This document shows positions 46,901-59,922 of a stretch of DNA of 64,000 bases, in pieces (positions within the stretch are counted from its first letter, which is position 1; each line of letters starts with the position of its first letter). The stretch lies in assembly GCA_947179485.1 (NCBI GenBank), contig OX359249.1, forward strand, positions 496,001-560,000, written 5' to 3'. This DNA comes from Allacma fusca. Its lineage: Eukaryota > Arthropoda > Collembola > Symphypleona > Sminthuridae. Position numbers and translations under genes: made by a program. A model generated the notes under the pieces. It did not search any database and had not been told where the DNA came from. It saw only the letters and a list, made by a program, of their open reading frames with translations.

Positions 46901-49577
46901 GTGGGAACAGTTCACGAAGAAGCTGGTGGTTATTTTCCTGAATTTTTGCGTTTACTCGAGCAAAATCCTTTTCTTCGTTTGGTGAGTCTTTATTCATGAT
47001 TCCATACACTTATATATGTGCTTGCGTTAGTAGAGTCGTAGTGTTTACAATTGTAACTGAGCGTCTGTGTTTATAGTCGTTTCGTTGTTTACAAATGTAA
47101 CATCAAAATCTTAGATCAATCGGGCCAGGGGAAATTGGTCACTGTGAAATCAGATAACGATTTACACTTATGGTTGGAAAATGTATAGGTTATGCCGTGG
47201 GGGCAGCTGTCAATCTTGGACGGATCTAATCCGGAGGACTCCAACGATGGGCCTATATTGTGGGTTCGACCCGGTGAACAACTTATTCCCACCCATGAGA
47301 AGGACTCACGGTCTCCAACAAAGAGAAGAAGGTAACGAAGGAGGATAAAATTTGATGTAATGGGCACTGGTCTAAGCTGTGACTGCGAGAAAATTTTAAT
47401 TGTTTTGGTAACTTATGTCTAGGACGGGGATAAATGAGTTGCGGAATCTACAGTACCTGCCGCGTTTATCTGAGGCAAGAGAGATGTTGTTTGAAGACCG
47501 AACCAGAGCTCATGCAGACCATGTTGGTCACGGGATCGAACGGATGACTTCTGCTGCAGTTGGTAATCTTATTTTGTTTCGTGTTTTGCTTACTCCGTCA
47601 ATTGTTTTTACAATATAAATCGATTTTAACCAATCATATTTTTATAGGTGTTTTAAAGGCGGTGCACTGTGGGGAGCCGAGTGACTGGAATCGGTTGACA
47701 AAGGATGTTGTGGCTTTTCACGGTGGTGATTTCAATGAGCTTGTTGAAAAATTACAGCTAGATCTACACGAGCCTCCTATTTCCCAGGTTAATTCAACTG
47801 CTTGACCATGGTTTAGTTGATAACAAAAATAAGTATACAGGGTTAATTTGGTAACGCACATTTCTGTTTTACAGTGTGTTCAGTGGATTGAGGATGCTAA
47901 GCTGAATCAACTACGACGGGATGGGATACGATATACTCGAATTCAGCTCTGTGACAATGATATCTATTTCCTACCACGAAATATCATACATCAATTTAGA
48001 ACTGTGTCTGCTGTAACCAGTATAGGTATGCTGAAATTCTTAAAATCTTTTCACTTATTTCCAAAAGTTGATGCTAATTTGTGTTTTGGTTTACAGCGTG
48101 GCACGCAAGGCTGAGTCAGTACTACCCCAACTTCATGCCGAAATTGGAGCCTGAGGTAGATGTACCCCAAAGGAACTCGGTTGATAGTGATATTTTGACA
48201 ACGCCAGTTCTCAAAACAGAGTCACCGCTTGTCCCACCTTTAAAAATTGAGAACCACTCCGGCAAGTTCTCTATTGCAAAAAGTCATAGCGAGGGCCACA
48301 AGCCCAGCAGTCGCACTGACCATAATGATCAGCATCGGTATCGTCATGCCCATCAAGAAAAAACAAACCACCATAAGGCATCAAGTAGCAGCGGTGGCAA
48401 AGACAGCCACAGTAAGTCAAGGAGTAGTAGTCACAAGGAGAATAAAAGCAGTGAAGGAAGCCGACATAGATCAAGGCACGACAAAGAAAGGTCCGAAGCA
48501 GGAGGATCTCATGGCAAGGAAAGTTCAAAATCTAAGAATTATATGGACGATAAAGATAGAGAGCACAGCAGCCGTAGTAGTTCGGTTAGGAAAAGCTCTT
48601 CTAAGTCTCATCACAGTTCGTCCAGCAAGACCAATAAGGACTCAGATGAGTCCAAGAAGAGAAGGGAAAGCAGTAAGGAGCGAAGTAGCTCGAGTGTGAG
48701 TAAAAGTAAAGATAAGGATCGGAGAGATCGTGACCGAGATAAAAGTAGTAGTAGCAAACACCACAAGGACCGGCGGGACAGAGATAAAGATCGAAGTGAG
48801 CGGGATAAGGATAGACGAGATAAAGATCGACACCGGGACAAGGACAGACATTACAAAAGTCGACATCATCATGAATCTACAAAAGTTGTCGAACCATCAA
48901 GTAAAAATCAACTTCTACCATCCGATGAGAATGCTTGCAAAGAAGTTTCCATGGTCAAAACTGAAGAAAACCTTGACGCCTTGCCAGAGCAAGAGAGTCA
49001 GTCAACCGGTCACATCCAGGTGTTAACAGATGACTGTGTTACCGGTCAGAAAATCTTGGAGGACATGTGTTCAAACGTCAATTCGGTAGTTGTAGGTGGT
49101 GTTGAATCAGATTCGGCTTGTGATAGTGTGATCCCAGATGAAGCTGAGAAGGCGAGCAAGTTAAGTGTGTTGGAAGAGATGCTCGAGAAGGGTGGTGAAA
49201 ATAGGAGCAGCAAAAAAGAGGTGAGGAAATCTTCAGGGGAGCATAAGAGTAAAGAACATCAGCACAGTAAATCCGAGAGTCATCGACACCGTGAAGGGAG
49301 TGCGAAAGGTGTGAAGGACCGGTGTAACAGTGGTCAGTCACACGGGAAAAGTCAGGATAAGAAAAGCGATGGTGAAACTCAAGGGAGCTCAAATAGTTGT
49401 GACAATGTAGCTTCCAATGAAATCCTTGTGAAAACCAGTGATGGGAAAGTGACGCGGAAAGTTTTGCCCGCCGCTGGTCCTGCAGACTTGCTTAGTAAAA
49501 TTATGTCAAACATGGAAACTATGATAGGCCGGAAAGGTCAGAAAGACGAGAGCAGCCTTAACTTCCTAATGCGCTAA
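43965..49577 (+). CDS. RSBN1: RSBN1-family lysine-specific demethylase 9 (JmjC-type)
   Basis: Eight exons: 43965-45488, 45583-45771, 46841-46981, 47189-47331, 47423-47562, 47648-47787, 47875-48025 and 48097-49577. They total 3909 nt (1302 aa) with consistent phases. All introns are GT-AG except the second, which uses a GC donor (GCATGT). The N-terminal 425 residues are polar and probably disordered. The conserved JmjC-like core (about 428-810) includes [81 protein letters not shown] and [13 protein letters not shown] Ser/Lys/His/Asp-Arg-rich low-complexity tail follows (about 860-1080), then a conserved-looking end ([16 protein letters not shown]). Members of this family (RSBN1, worm DPY-21) are nuclear enzymes linked to H4K20me2 demethylation. 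It is longer than vertebrate RSBN1 (about 800 aa), mainly in the disordered parts. The start is the first in-frame ATG after an in-frame stop. Confidence 0.95.
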
Positions 49578-52335
49578 ACTTGGTCCGTCTAGAGAATTCT
49601 TATTTTATGATGAAGCACGCCCTCCTTAACTGTTTTACCCGTCTTCAAAGAGGACGGAGGAGCAACAAGGCATTTTCACACCGACTCATGTCCAGCAAAA
49701 ACTATAATTGAGCAGTAATCTTGAGTTCCGCAGTTAATCTTTATTTTTAGTTGAATTTTATCAGTGCATGGCCATGGCTGGCAGTGCAACCAGTGTCACC
49801 TGCATTTTGCTTTTACAATGTTACTAAGTAAGCTTTACGTTGGTGGAAAAACCTCAATCTAATTAAGAAAACTTCTTGTAAGCGGTGAAGTGTGTCATTA
49901 TAAATGATTCGCTATTCGCTAGTATTTAGTTGTTGGTACTGTCTTATCTTAATTTAGTTCGTTTTGATCACTTTGTTATTTTTGTGGACTGAGAATGAGT
50001 GTTATTTAATTGTGTCATTTTGAGAAGTTTAGTGTTACGGTCATGGTATACAATTTAGATAACATTAGTACATATTATTAATACTTACAGTGCAAAGCCA
50101 TACTGGCCATGTTTTGTTGTTCGTAAAAAATTGCCAAATAGTTGTGCTGTTCTAAATGTACACCAGAAAATTGGTTTCCGTTGCTTTTGATTCGTTGAAC
50201 AATCACATGTCAATAATAGTTGAAACTTGTAATAATCGAGAACTGTCATGATATATAGTTACGTATGTGCATTATTTTAATTCAGCTCGGAATAACTCGT
50301 AGTTTGGTAATAAAAAATTCCAGTTATTACATACAAACCATATATAAAATTGTTCGACTCCTAATTTTTCACCGTCCGTAATTTGTACAATCAACATATC
50401 TTCGAACCGTAAAGGATGACATGCGAATTGACCTTCCACAATTCCATAAAAACTCCAGTTTCTACATGTTACAAGCTAGTAATGCATACTGGATTTTTAA
50501 AACATTTGACAAATAATTATTTTAGAAACAGGCACGACTTTTCACTTCCCTCAAAAACTTGTTCAATTTGTAGATGCTTAACCAATAATTATAAAGAACG
50601 GTGTTTGAACGACAAACATTTACTCAATCATTTGTTTCGAAAGAAATCTCGCCGTTACCTTCACTTCTTATGCATCCTCACTCTAATGGGAGGGGGGAGG
50701 GCATGCTTCAATATTACAGTAAACGCTGTCAGAGATTTGCAAAAATATTTGAAATTTTGTTAGCTGTCACAATTTCCGATATTCTCCTTATACGAGAAAT
50801 AAGAGTCAAATAAATGCTCCTCTTATTAGAAAGATCTCCAATTAGATAAAATCATATGGTTGCTCTTATAAACAGAGTGCACTTTATACTGTAATACAGA
50901 TACTTAGAGGTATGCACCGTTCCTTAAATTAAATCAAAATCTCACTTTCTTTGTCAGTGATGTACAGGGTGCACAAAACCTTGTTCTCTCGCTTAGTGCA
51001 CAGAAGGGTTAATGGTAAAAACGAATTGGAGCCCTCATTTTTATCTAATCTTCCATATTTTCCCACATGTGTTTCATCATTGTAGCTAGCGCTTACAATT
51101 GTTGCAATCGAGAAATATGCAAAATATTAAAGTTTGAGCTTTCCTACAACAGCATCCCATCATAGCAGAAAAAAATATTTGCGAATTAAAAAATTAGGGA
51201 ATAAAACAGTCCGTAGCCGAAATAGTTTCATACAAGGAAAGCTAAATCACTGAATATCAATATCGGTCAGTCTGAAGCCAAACAGCCAGGTATTACCACA
51301 TTACCACATTATAATATAGATACATACATATGTATTGAACAATTTAGATTGCCAATTTAGGTACACCACAAGTGACAAATTTTGTTAAATACGATGTCAT
51401 GGAATCAGTTCTGATCAACCTGAAGTCATGGAACGTTTCGTGACCATGACCAGTAGTATCAAATAATTATTAGGCCCTGGAAAAAAACTACAGAATGCGG
51501 CACTCGTCCACACTCTCGCAGTTTGTGAGAGAGTGCGAGGAAGAAATCTCGGAAAGGCTTGTGATGATGCCCAACTATGACTGCACGCAGCCAAAACACT
51601 GTACTTACCATATAGATATGTAGTAACATATGTACATAACTCTACGCTATACGCTCACGCTCCGTCTAATAGTATGTACTTAAGGATTAAGGGATTCCAG
51701 TTCCAGTCCTTCCTTCCAATTTCCACCTGTAATTACTCATAAACTTCTACTCGATCAAGAGTCAAGAGCACAAAACTGCCAACTGTAGTAGTTACTACTA
51801 AAGTATTCTGCATTTAATAGACAACCAACATTTGCGGAATCAAAAACATATAAATAATCAGTTGGTCGTACAAGTAGCATATTCAGAGTTAGTGCAACTG
51901 TGGGATTTTAATTTGGCTTTGTTGTATTTCTCAAATTACAAATTAGAAATATTATTGAGCAAGAATACACGACGACACCAGAGACTCTGATTGTGCATCA
52001 AGTATTTTATTATTATTTAAACACTTATCGTTAAAGTATACGTTATAGGACTGCCCTAACTGCGGTCGGATCCGAAGTGCCGCTCTTCAGGTCTGGATTG
52101 TTATTTCTGTTAGGGAAGGAATACACGGAGTCACTTTGGATTTGTTTGGTAAGGTTCGGGAAAGAGTAATAATCCGACCTTTCTGCCTACCAAAATATTT
52201 TTAATTTTATCAAGAACACTCGTACAATATAATGCACTGTTTGATGGTGTGGTTGGAAGCGATTGGAAGGTTAAGATTGTTGTGGTCATTTGATTTTAGG
52301 AAGTTCCTCTGGAGTCTTCAGGTCAACTGGAAAGA
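49578..52335. other. RSBN1 3' UTR and intergenic region up to SAP30BP
   Basis: AT-rich DNA without supported genes. A repeat beginning GTACAGGGTGCACAAAACC lies at about 50963 (see 63070). Just upstream of SAP30BP, TTTG-GTAAGG at 52152 and the acceptor TGATTTTAG before 52300 could bound a 5' UTR intron. Confidence 0.45.
50963..51110 (+). repeat. Dispersed repeat, copy 1 (ACAGGGTGNNNCAAAACC)
   Basis: TGTACAGGGTGCACAAAACC, AGTGCACAGAAGGGTTAATGGTAAAA and ATCTTCCATATTTTCCC align loosely with 63068-63180. The TA plus CAGGGTG start resembles mariner ends, but no right end was found. Confidence 0.35.
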
Positions 52336-54806
52336 ATGTCAGGTTTAGGGGCCCTTAACTCACTCAGTGCTACCTACACGGACTCAGAGGAAGAGGACGT
52401 GGAGGGAGACCAGGAAGAAGACAACCAATTGTTAGATGGGGACTGTAAGTACTCACTTTTGATTCATATTAGTTTGTAGTTTTCAATTTAATGCAAGACA
52501 CTCCGGAACTGGGAAAACAAGTGGCCATTGTCACATTGCTAAGGGAAACGTCGAGGGATAGTCTGTGTAATCGGGATCCCAACTTTTCGAGAGCTGGGTT
52601 AAATCCAAGACCCTTCACAAAAACCCTGAATATGCGAGTTGATGCTTCCAATTTAGGTATATCTTTATTCCATTGTTAACCGTGAAAACCACTTGAATTG
52701 TTCAAAATAGCATCGGAGTCGCTAAATTGCAATACTTTGTCCCAAAACGACATTACTTGTTTTAAAAAAGAAATTTTGCGGTGGGGTTTTTATGTGAGTA
52801 CTACGCACATGTAAGCTTAAAATACGGATTTATTTCCACTAAAATGAAAGGATAACAAATTATACCTGCTCCCATGTTTTTAAAGGTGTCGGAGTGACTA
52901 GTCTAGATTTAACCGTATAGTACTCGTAATAAGTATACTTTGATATACCAAAATTATCGGATCATTTTCACCAAAACAAGTCCATTTATTTTTGTTTCAG
53001 CGCAGTCAAATATTCCATTATTTCCTTATCAGAACGAATCTGGCAAGGATACCTCTGGTGCTGCAATTGGTAACAAAGATGCTGGGGCAGCGCCCAATTT
53101 ATCCGGTCTTGTTTCCTACCATCTAGACGATCAAATTGATGACGATGCTGTAGATGATTACCAGTCCGATAGTCTTTCAGAGAAGGATGAGGAGTTGAAA
53201 GCGAAAAGTGTGTCGGGAGAAGATGATTCCGAGTCCCCGCATGTGCTACCTCAACAAGTTCCCGATGTGATTGATGTTGAAGAGGAAGGTCAGAATATAA
53301 AATTGCCTCCTGAACCTGTCGGACAGCCAAATTTAGAACTTCAGGAACGGGTCACTAGACTTCATTCAATCAAAGCAAAGCAAGGCCTGGATATGAACAT
53401 TCACATACAGCGGAATAAGCAGTTTAGGAACCCTAGCATTTATGAAAAACTAATCAAGCATTGTAACATTGATGAACTGGGAACAAACTACCCGTCGGTA
53501 TTGTAGTTTCCAAATTCTCCGTTTGCAATTTTATGCACTATAATTTTTTGTTTTATCGTTTTAGTTTGGATTGAACTTTCTGTATTTTAACTACCTGTTT
53601 GTTGCAAATTAGGACATTTACAACCCACATGAATGGAAGGAGTCTTCATTCTACGACGAATTGGCTAAAATTCAAAAGGCTGATATGGAGCGAAGAGAAA
53701 AAGAAAAGAAGGAGCGTACCAAAGTCGAGTTTATTTCAGGAACTGTGAAGAAACCGACTCCAACAAATTCTGCCACTATACCTGCAGTACCAGGTGACCT
53801 TGTAAAGCTAAATTATTGGTGAATTTGACTTTTTGTTACTTCTAGTACTTCTCCCTTGGAGCCTGTATTTGTTTACCCGCAATTTACTTCACTACTCCTG
53901 AAGAAGTACTAGAGCGGTCAGTTTTCTTAAAGCATGTTTGCAGTAATTATGTAAATAGTAAATTAGCACTTATTATTGTTGGAGCACATCATTGGTTACT
54001 GCTCCTGATTAGCTTCGTGAATTCCTTTTGATAGGTCTAGCTAAAATGTAGTAAAAAAACATTCTTTTTGTGTCATCTGAATGTACTCTAATTTGTTAAT
54101 GTAGGAATTCATTACTCCTGTCATACACGAAGGGCATATTTCCTGGAGCTTTAATTAATTTGTTGTGGTTAGCTCAGGGGTCCGGTTTTTGTAATTTTCC
54201 CTGAATCAGGGATTTCGGTATGCCTGATTTTGGATCTGTGAAACCCTAATTTGTGCAAGTAAAAAGAGTAATCTCAAAAATGATTTGGTCAAGCTTAAAA
54301 CAGAAATCGCTAAAAAAGCAGATTTGTCCAAGCAAAAAACATAAATCCTTAAGAATCCCTGATTTTAGATTTCAAAAGTCCTGAATTGCTCAAGCGAAAA
54401 AACAGGAATTCATAAAACTATCTGATTTTTATAATACCCTGCAGGCACTTTCTCTGGGATCTCAGATACCGGTATCCGACAGAAATCGGACCCATGGGTT
54501 AGCTGTGTGCAAGCTGTATGTTCCAATATAACAAAGATTAGGATAATTGTTACCAGTGCTTTATAATCAGTTCTGGTTTCATGCAATGACTAATTGGTTT
54601 CAGTTGTAGGAGTTTTTAACTCAGTGGATGCTGAAAATAAGCGAAAATCTAAATGGGACCAGCGAGGTGCTGTACCAGCGTTGGCACCTAATTTTCAGAC
54701 AGCCCAACCAACTTTAATGCAGCCCAATTTGGCGACTGCCGTAACTGGAACCAAATCCACAGTCATTAGTGCTTTCGGGAATCTGCCAAAGAAACCAAAG
54801 CAATAA
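52336..54806 (+). CDS. SAP30BP: SAP30-binding protein (HCNGP-like transcriptional regulator)
   Basis: Four exons: 52336-52444, 53001-53497, 53613-53793 and 54604-54806 (990 nt, 329 aa), all GT-AG with consistent phases. The start MSGLGALNSLSATYTDSEEE matches the position and form of the vertebrate start. An acidic region (15-130) follows. Next is the HCNGP domain (about 135-240) with PPEPVGQPNLELQERVTRL, GLDMNIHIQRNKQFRNPSIY, HCNIDELGTNYPSDIYNPHE and ERTKVEFISGT. The C-terminus has KRKSKWDQRG and ends FGNLPKKPKQ. Vertebrate SAP30BP has 308 aa, so the length fits. The family acts in the nucleus with the SAP30/Sin3 corepressor and has been tied to splicing of short introns. Intron 3 contains a hAT MITE. 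An upstream non-coding exon is likely. Confidence 0.95.
54175..54496. mobile_element. CAGGGGTCSG-family hAT MITE, 322 bp, in SAP30BP intron 3
   Basis: The ends are CAGGGGTCCGGTTTTTGTAA and ATCGGACCCATG, with the perfect 8-bp duplication GGTTAGCT (54167-54174, 54497-54504). The interior has AATCCCTGATTTT modules like the relatives at 8539 and 42330. It lies about 100 bp upstream of the last SAP30BP exon. Confidence 0.88.
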
Positions 54807-57800
54807 GTACGGCCCATTGAACCTTTTTTTAGATCGAGTAAACTGATTTATTTTCTTAGCTTAATTTGTAATATTTATTGTACTCACAGCTTAGAAAGGA
54901 ATTTAGTTGTCGGTGTACTACAAGGCTAAGTGCTGTAACGTTTCTATATTTATAGGAGAAAAAATATTCAACGAAACTCGTCTATGCGGAGAAGTAAAGG
55001 ACATAAGCTGAAGCAAATGTAAATGGAGTTTGTCATAAGTTTTACTGACATTGATGGACACCTGTTGTCGGATGGCAATTGTAGATGACGTCCTGTTTCG
55101 TCTCCTTCAAGTTGCATGCCTCTGCATCTAAAAACTAAGAAAGAGAAAGTGGGGTGCAGCATAATATTTTTATTTCCCCCATCTATTTGTGGGTTGTAAA
55201 CGAATAATAATAATAATAATTAAAGTTTTTACATTTTATCTAACAGTTGCGATGTATAAATTCATTGATTTTGCAAGTTTAGTAGCCGTTTAGAGAAAGC
55301 ACACATATGTACACTTATCTACATGTACTCATAGATGTAACCGAGCTATTACGACTTTTACCTGATATAATTTGAATTATTGATGGTATTGTGGTAGGAG
55401 ATAAACAAGCTGAATAAGGATATGTAATAGTTAAGGGAGCGTTGGGCCAGGAAGTGACGTTGATGTTTGCGTGTGCAGTTAGCGGCTTGGCGTGACATAG
55501 CTGCCATGGTGTGAGGAGCTAGTTTGTCTGAAGTGTTTGCTGAGTTTCGATGAACTACTTCATCAGAGGATGAATTCAAGTGGCAATCGATATGTGATGA
55601 TCCATTAGGACTTTGCAGCCAAGCAACAGTGCGGCAGATAGACTTGAGCAGAGCCAATTCAGAGTGCCAGCACATTTAGCCTCGCTCTTATTCCACACGT
55701 TGTGTGGTGTGCATTGTCAACGTAGGAGAATAGCGACGAGTAGAGACGGAGAAAGTAGAAAAGAAAGCAAGTCGTTCCGCGAACGACTCTCACTCCAACT
55801 CGTCCACTCTTTCCCTGTCTCATTTCACCGCAATCGAAATTTGTAACTCAGTGAGAACGGACGCATTTCCCTTAGATTCAACTCGTCAACTACTGGATGT
55901 GAAGGGAGTCAGTGAATACCCTTAAGTGCTTGTGCTTGTCAGTGGTTCGTGTCCGTGGCTGGTCAGTCCTGGTCATCCCTAAAAAACTGTCAAGAACCCG
56001 GACAAGTGAACTTCGTTCACACCTGGATGAAGGTGACCAGTTCGGCTGAAGGGTCGTTGTTTTCCTCCAACGGGCAAAGGTTCGGGGGGATGAAAGGAGA
56101 TCCCTGTAAAGTGTCATAGTCTCCATGCACCACGCAGCAAAAAAGCACTCCACACAACCTCACCATACGCACCATCTACCAACATATTTTCCTCAGGTTT
56201 AACACATCCTTCACAAATATTCCTCGTCTTTATTCCGCTTTTCCCTTTATCTACTTGTACAAACAAAAGCACTATTATAGATCATTTTTAACACTTGTAT
56301 GATTAATTACTAAGTACGGCGCTTCATACTCTATATACTTCCTGCGACTATTTTAATCGCTTCGGTCGGAAGTCCTGGAAACTGAAGCTTACTCTTGAGG
56401 AAAGAGCTACTCCATGCAATTAATATATAGTAGCGGATAAGCAAGAAGAACGGGTATGATTTTAAATGGCCTTGGTTCGGTACAAGAGCAAGAAACTGGA
56501 GTAGCAAAATAGCGATAGAAAAAATCATTCGTATTAGCACCTTTTTAGGCTCCAATTGGGCTGTGGTACAGAGGCAGGTGAATTCTCTTGGTTATGAGAC
56601 ATGTGTGGACATCGAGGACCAGAGGCACTTTTACTTGCTGTATTTGAGCATATTACGTAGTGAGGATTTCAATATTGGTTTACTCATGGTAATGTAAGGG
56701 AATATATGTGAAGGAGTTGACAGAAGAGTGGAAAGTGGAGAGAGACACACCCTGACAATACTTCAAGCACAATTAATTTCCCACAATCGATCCATCCGTC
56801 CACTTGTGCTGAATCGCATCGGATGGTCATCAATATTCGTTTCAGTGATGGGTACAACGACAATGCCTTTTTTCCCCAAACCCTTTTGGCCAAATTATAG
56901 GAGTCTTCAACTATGAGTTCCAGTTCCAAGCTTTACTTTCTCCCACCCGAATTTCTTTCACCTTATTGAATAGGAACCTATGTATGCATGTGTATAATTA
57001 TTACACGTACATTTGTCATTACCTATTCTAAATCCAAATGTGCTTCGCTATACACGGCTAAATACATTTGACAGGTCCTGTAAACCTCCACTGGTACTAG
57101 TATCTGAATCCTTGTATCCTCTGTCCTTTATACTCACACTTTAAATACATACAAAGTTTTTTTTAACACTCATAATCATAAATACAGGTCTAATAGTCTA
57201 TATAGTTTCTATACCGACATTGGCATTGGCAGTAATGGATGCAATAATTGCAAATATGATTATTATAGATAATTAATTGTACGAAAAAACGTATTCTCCC
57301 TGGCACCTGTTTAAACGACAGACACGAACCGATTGTGGTGGTTGCGATTTTAATAACTAATCTGGAATGGGAAAGAACACAGGGAAACCCAAAGACATAA
57401 AAGCGTGTGTACTAGCTGAGAAAATGCGGAAACATTTTGAAACTATCAGCCCCCCTTTGACTTTAATTGTTAATGGAGTTCTTTTGAAAGAAGTCTCCCT
57501 TTTAATACAGCCACTCCCACATACAGTTGTTTTTTAAATCTGAAAAATGGTCTGAATTTACGGATCAGATTATTATAATTTGTTATATAATTTATTACAG
57601 TTCATGAATTTTTCTTATTTTCCTTTCCTATCCCCTTTGCACCTCATCCCCTCGATTAATGATACTATGGAAGCTAATTTTTTATGTACATAATTGTATA
57701 GTTCCATTACACACATTAGATACATCCACCTCCCAATTAGCTGACTGATTATGCATAATTGCAGAAATGTCTTGGTTTTATTGCGTATCTAGAATAAGAA

Positions 57801-59131
57801 TGAACAATATTGTGTCCTTGATTATTAATCCCAAACCCAAATATCTGCACCTTTTTCCTCGTATAGGGTAAGTTCGGGTTTTTTTCCTGAAGGTTAAATG
57901 TAGCCGAACTTATAAAAAAAATCGGTTTATTCTGTTATCCACAATCACTGGAGCCAGCCATCCATTTACACAATCCTTTAGAGACTCCTTTTAAACTGGA
58001 GACTTTGATAAGGCACAAAAACCTTCGGTCCATTACGAATCTCTTGAATTTTTTCATGAAAAATGATTGTTCAGTTCGTATATCTACAGCTAGAGTAAAC
58101 ATGGAAGTTGTCACGAAAAGGTTTAATTCCTTGAACAGGTTTTGAATCTAAAAGGATTTTGTTATGGAAATAATGCCTGAGACAAAGAATCTTCCTAGCC
58201 TGAGACAGATTAGGCAGACCGTTGCATGTGTATATTCGTTAAATGGTCACCTGTTATATCGAGATTGCCTTGTATACATTCATAGATTAGGATAGTTGGA
58301 CCACCAAAATATTTTTGGAGTCTATGTATTTTATGAGGAAGAGAGCAAGGATAGGAAAACTGGTGTCAAAAAAGTTAAGATATACTGAAGGCCCACCCAT
58401 TGATTTTAGGGTAAAAATAAATGTGACTACACCATACTGGATGCAAGTAATGGCGTCGTCCATTTTGCGTTTTGGGATAAATTCCACCTAGTCCACTGTG
58501 CTTTTAATATTTAATGTACATACAATAATTACTTCATTTTACATTTAGTGAAACTAGCCTTGTACTTTTATTCGGAAATCCACCAAGCCCATTTCGTCTC
58601 TTCACTAACGATATGTCCACACGTCTAGGTCTAAGACATTGAGTGTGAGCATTGTGGTTTAAAGGGGAGCGAAAGGAAATAACCTTACCTCTAAACAGAA
58701 AATGCGCTTAATAGGGTTTGAGTATTATTATTTATTATTAGTACTAATTAGTATTAGTACTCTATTATATTTTCAAGTGTATATTATTATTATGGATTTT
58801 TGCTGTACTGCTATAGTCTAAATCTTAGGGCTGGCTTAATTATTATTAGTGGTCTGAAGGACATATACTTGAAATTTTGCCATGGACTCTTTCCCTTTCT
58901 ATATTGTAACAATGTCCTACGGATTAACATTCGGCGGTCTTTAAAATCCCATGTATGTGTGTACACAAATTGTACACCTTGAACTTACACTACTTCCCGA
59001 CCACTTACGAGATTAACGACCACGTAAAGATTACGATTTGACTCCGCTCTTTACTACGGCGTTCATCTGATTTGAAAATGGTTTAGTTTGCAAGCTCGGG
59101 AGGTGTAAAGGAACTTCTTTCCAAATGATTA
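54807..59131. other. Intergenic region between SAP30BP and the foldback element
   Basis: The first few hundred bases are the SAP30BP 3' UTR, with AATAATAATAATAATAAT at 55203. From 55400 to 56950 the base composition is more balanced and several frames of 60-105 codons overlap on both strands, but none shows a recognisable motif. The rest is AT-rich. I found no gene here. Confidence 0.4.
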
Positions 59132-59140
59132 CAGTGCATG

Positions 59141-59913
59141 GGCTGAGTTTTACTTTCCCGGCCACAAAACTACCTACCACCAACCTACCACCTCATAAAG
59201 AAACACTATAATACATATGTCATTTCCACCAACCTACCACCAAACTACCACCTACCACTAACCTACCACCAACCTACCACCAACCTACCACCAACCTACC
59301 ACCACAACCTACCACCAACCTACCACCAACCTACCACCACAACCTACCACCAACCTACCACCACAACCTACCACCAACCTACCACCAACCTACCACCAAC
59401 CTACCACCAACCTACCACCAACCTACCACCAACCTACCACCAACCTACCACCAACCTACCACCAACCTACCACCAACCTACCACCAACCTACCACCAAAA
59501 CCTACCACCCTACCATACCAACGTGCCCAACCAACATCCCCTACCAACATAAACTACAAACATACCCTACCACCGTACCCTTCCAACATACCCTACCAAC
59601 ATACCCTACCAACGTACCTTACCACCGTACCCTTCCAGCATACCCTATCAACGTTCCCTACCAACTTACCCTACCAACATACCCTGCCTATTGACTCTAC
59701 CACCATACCCTGCCGCCATACTCTGGGTACCAATTCCTTACCCCCATAACCTACCACCAACGGATCTAGGCTTGGTGGTAGGTTGGTGGTAGGTTGGTGG
59801 TAGGTTGGTGGTAGGTTGGTGGTAGGTTGGTGGTAGGTTGGTGGTAGGTTGGTGGTAGGTTGGTGGTAGGTTGGTGGTAGGTATTTTTGTGGCCGGGAAA
59901 GTAAAACTCAGCC
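59141..59913. mobile_element. Foldback element with 9-bp duplication, Mutator-like
   Basis: GGCTGAGTTTTACTTTCCCG continues with GCCACAAAA and the complementary right end gives the same sequence. The duplication CAGTGCATG (59132-59140, 59914-59922) is 9 bp and perfect, which fits Mutator-like elements. The inverted ends (about 35 bp unique) continue into arrays of CCTACCACCAA on the left and its complement on the right, so the whole element can fold back. There is no coding capacity. Confidence 0.8.
59172..59500 (+). repeat. 11-bp minisatellite (CCTACCACCAA)n
   Basis: There are about 25-30 units with occasional one- to two-base insertions (CCACAA). The array decays into a CCTACCAACATA-type region at 59510-59760. 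The inverted array lies at 59771-59881 (GGTTGGTGGTA units, about ten). Both belong to the foldback element. Confidence 0.95.
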
Positions 59914-59922
59914 CAGTGCATG

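Noticed and set aside
48247..49392. Several frames of 76-150 codons overlapping the last RSBN1 exon
   Set aside because: They are out-of-frame shadows of the Ser/Arg/Asp-rich low-complexity tail.
52491..52679. 62-codon open frame in SAP30BP intron 1 as an extra exon
   Set aside because: The flanking exons join in phase without it, and SAP30BP homologues have no matching segment.
55358..56929. Frames of 60-105 codons on both strands between SAP30BP and KIF12
   Set aside because: They overlap one another, have no motif and no splice pattern, and look like chance frames in less AT-rich DNA.
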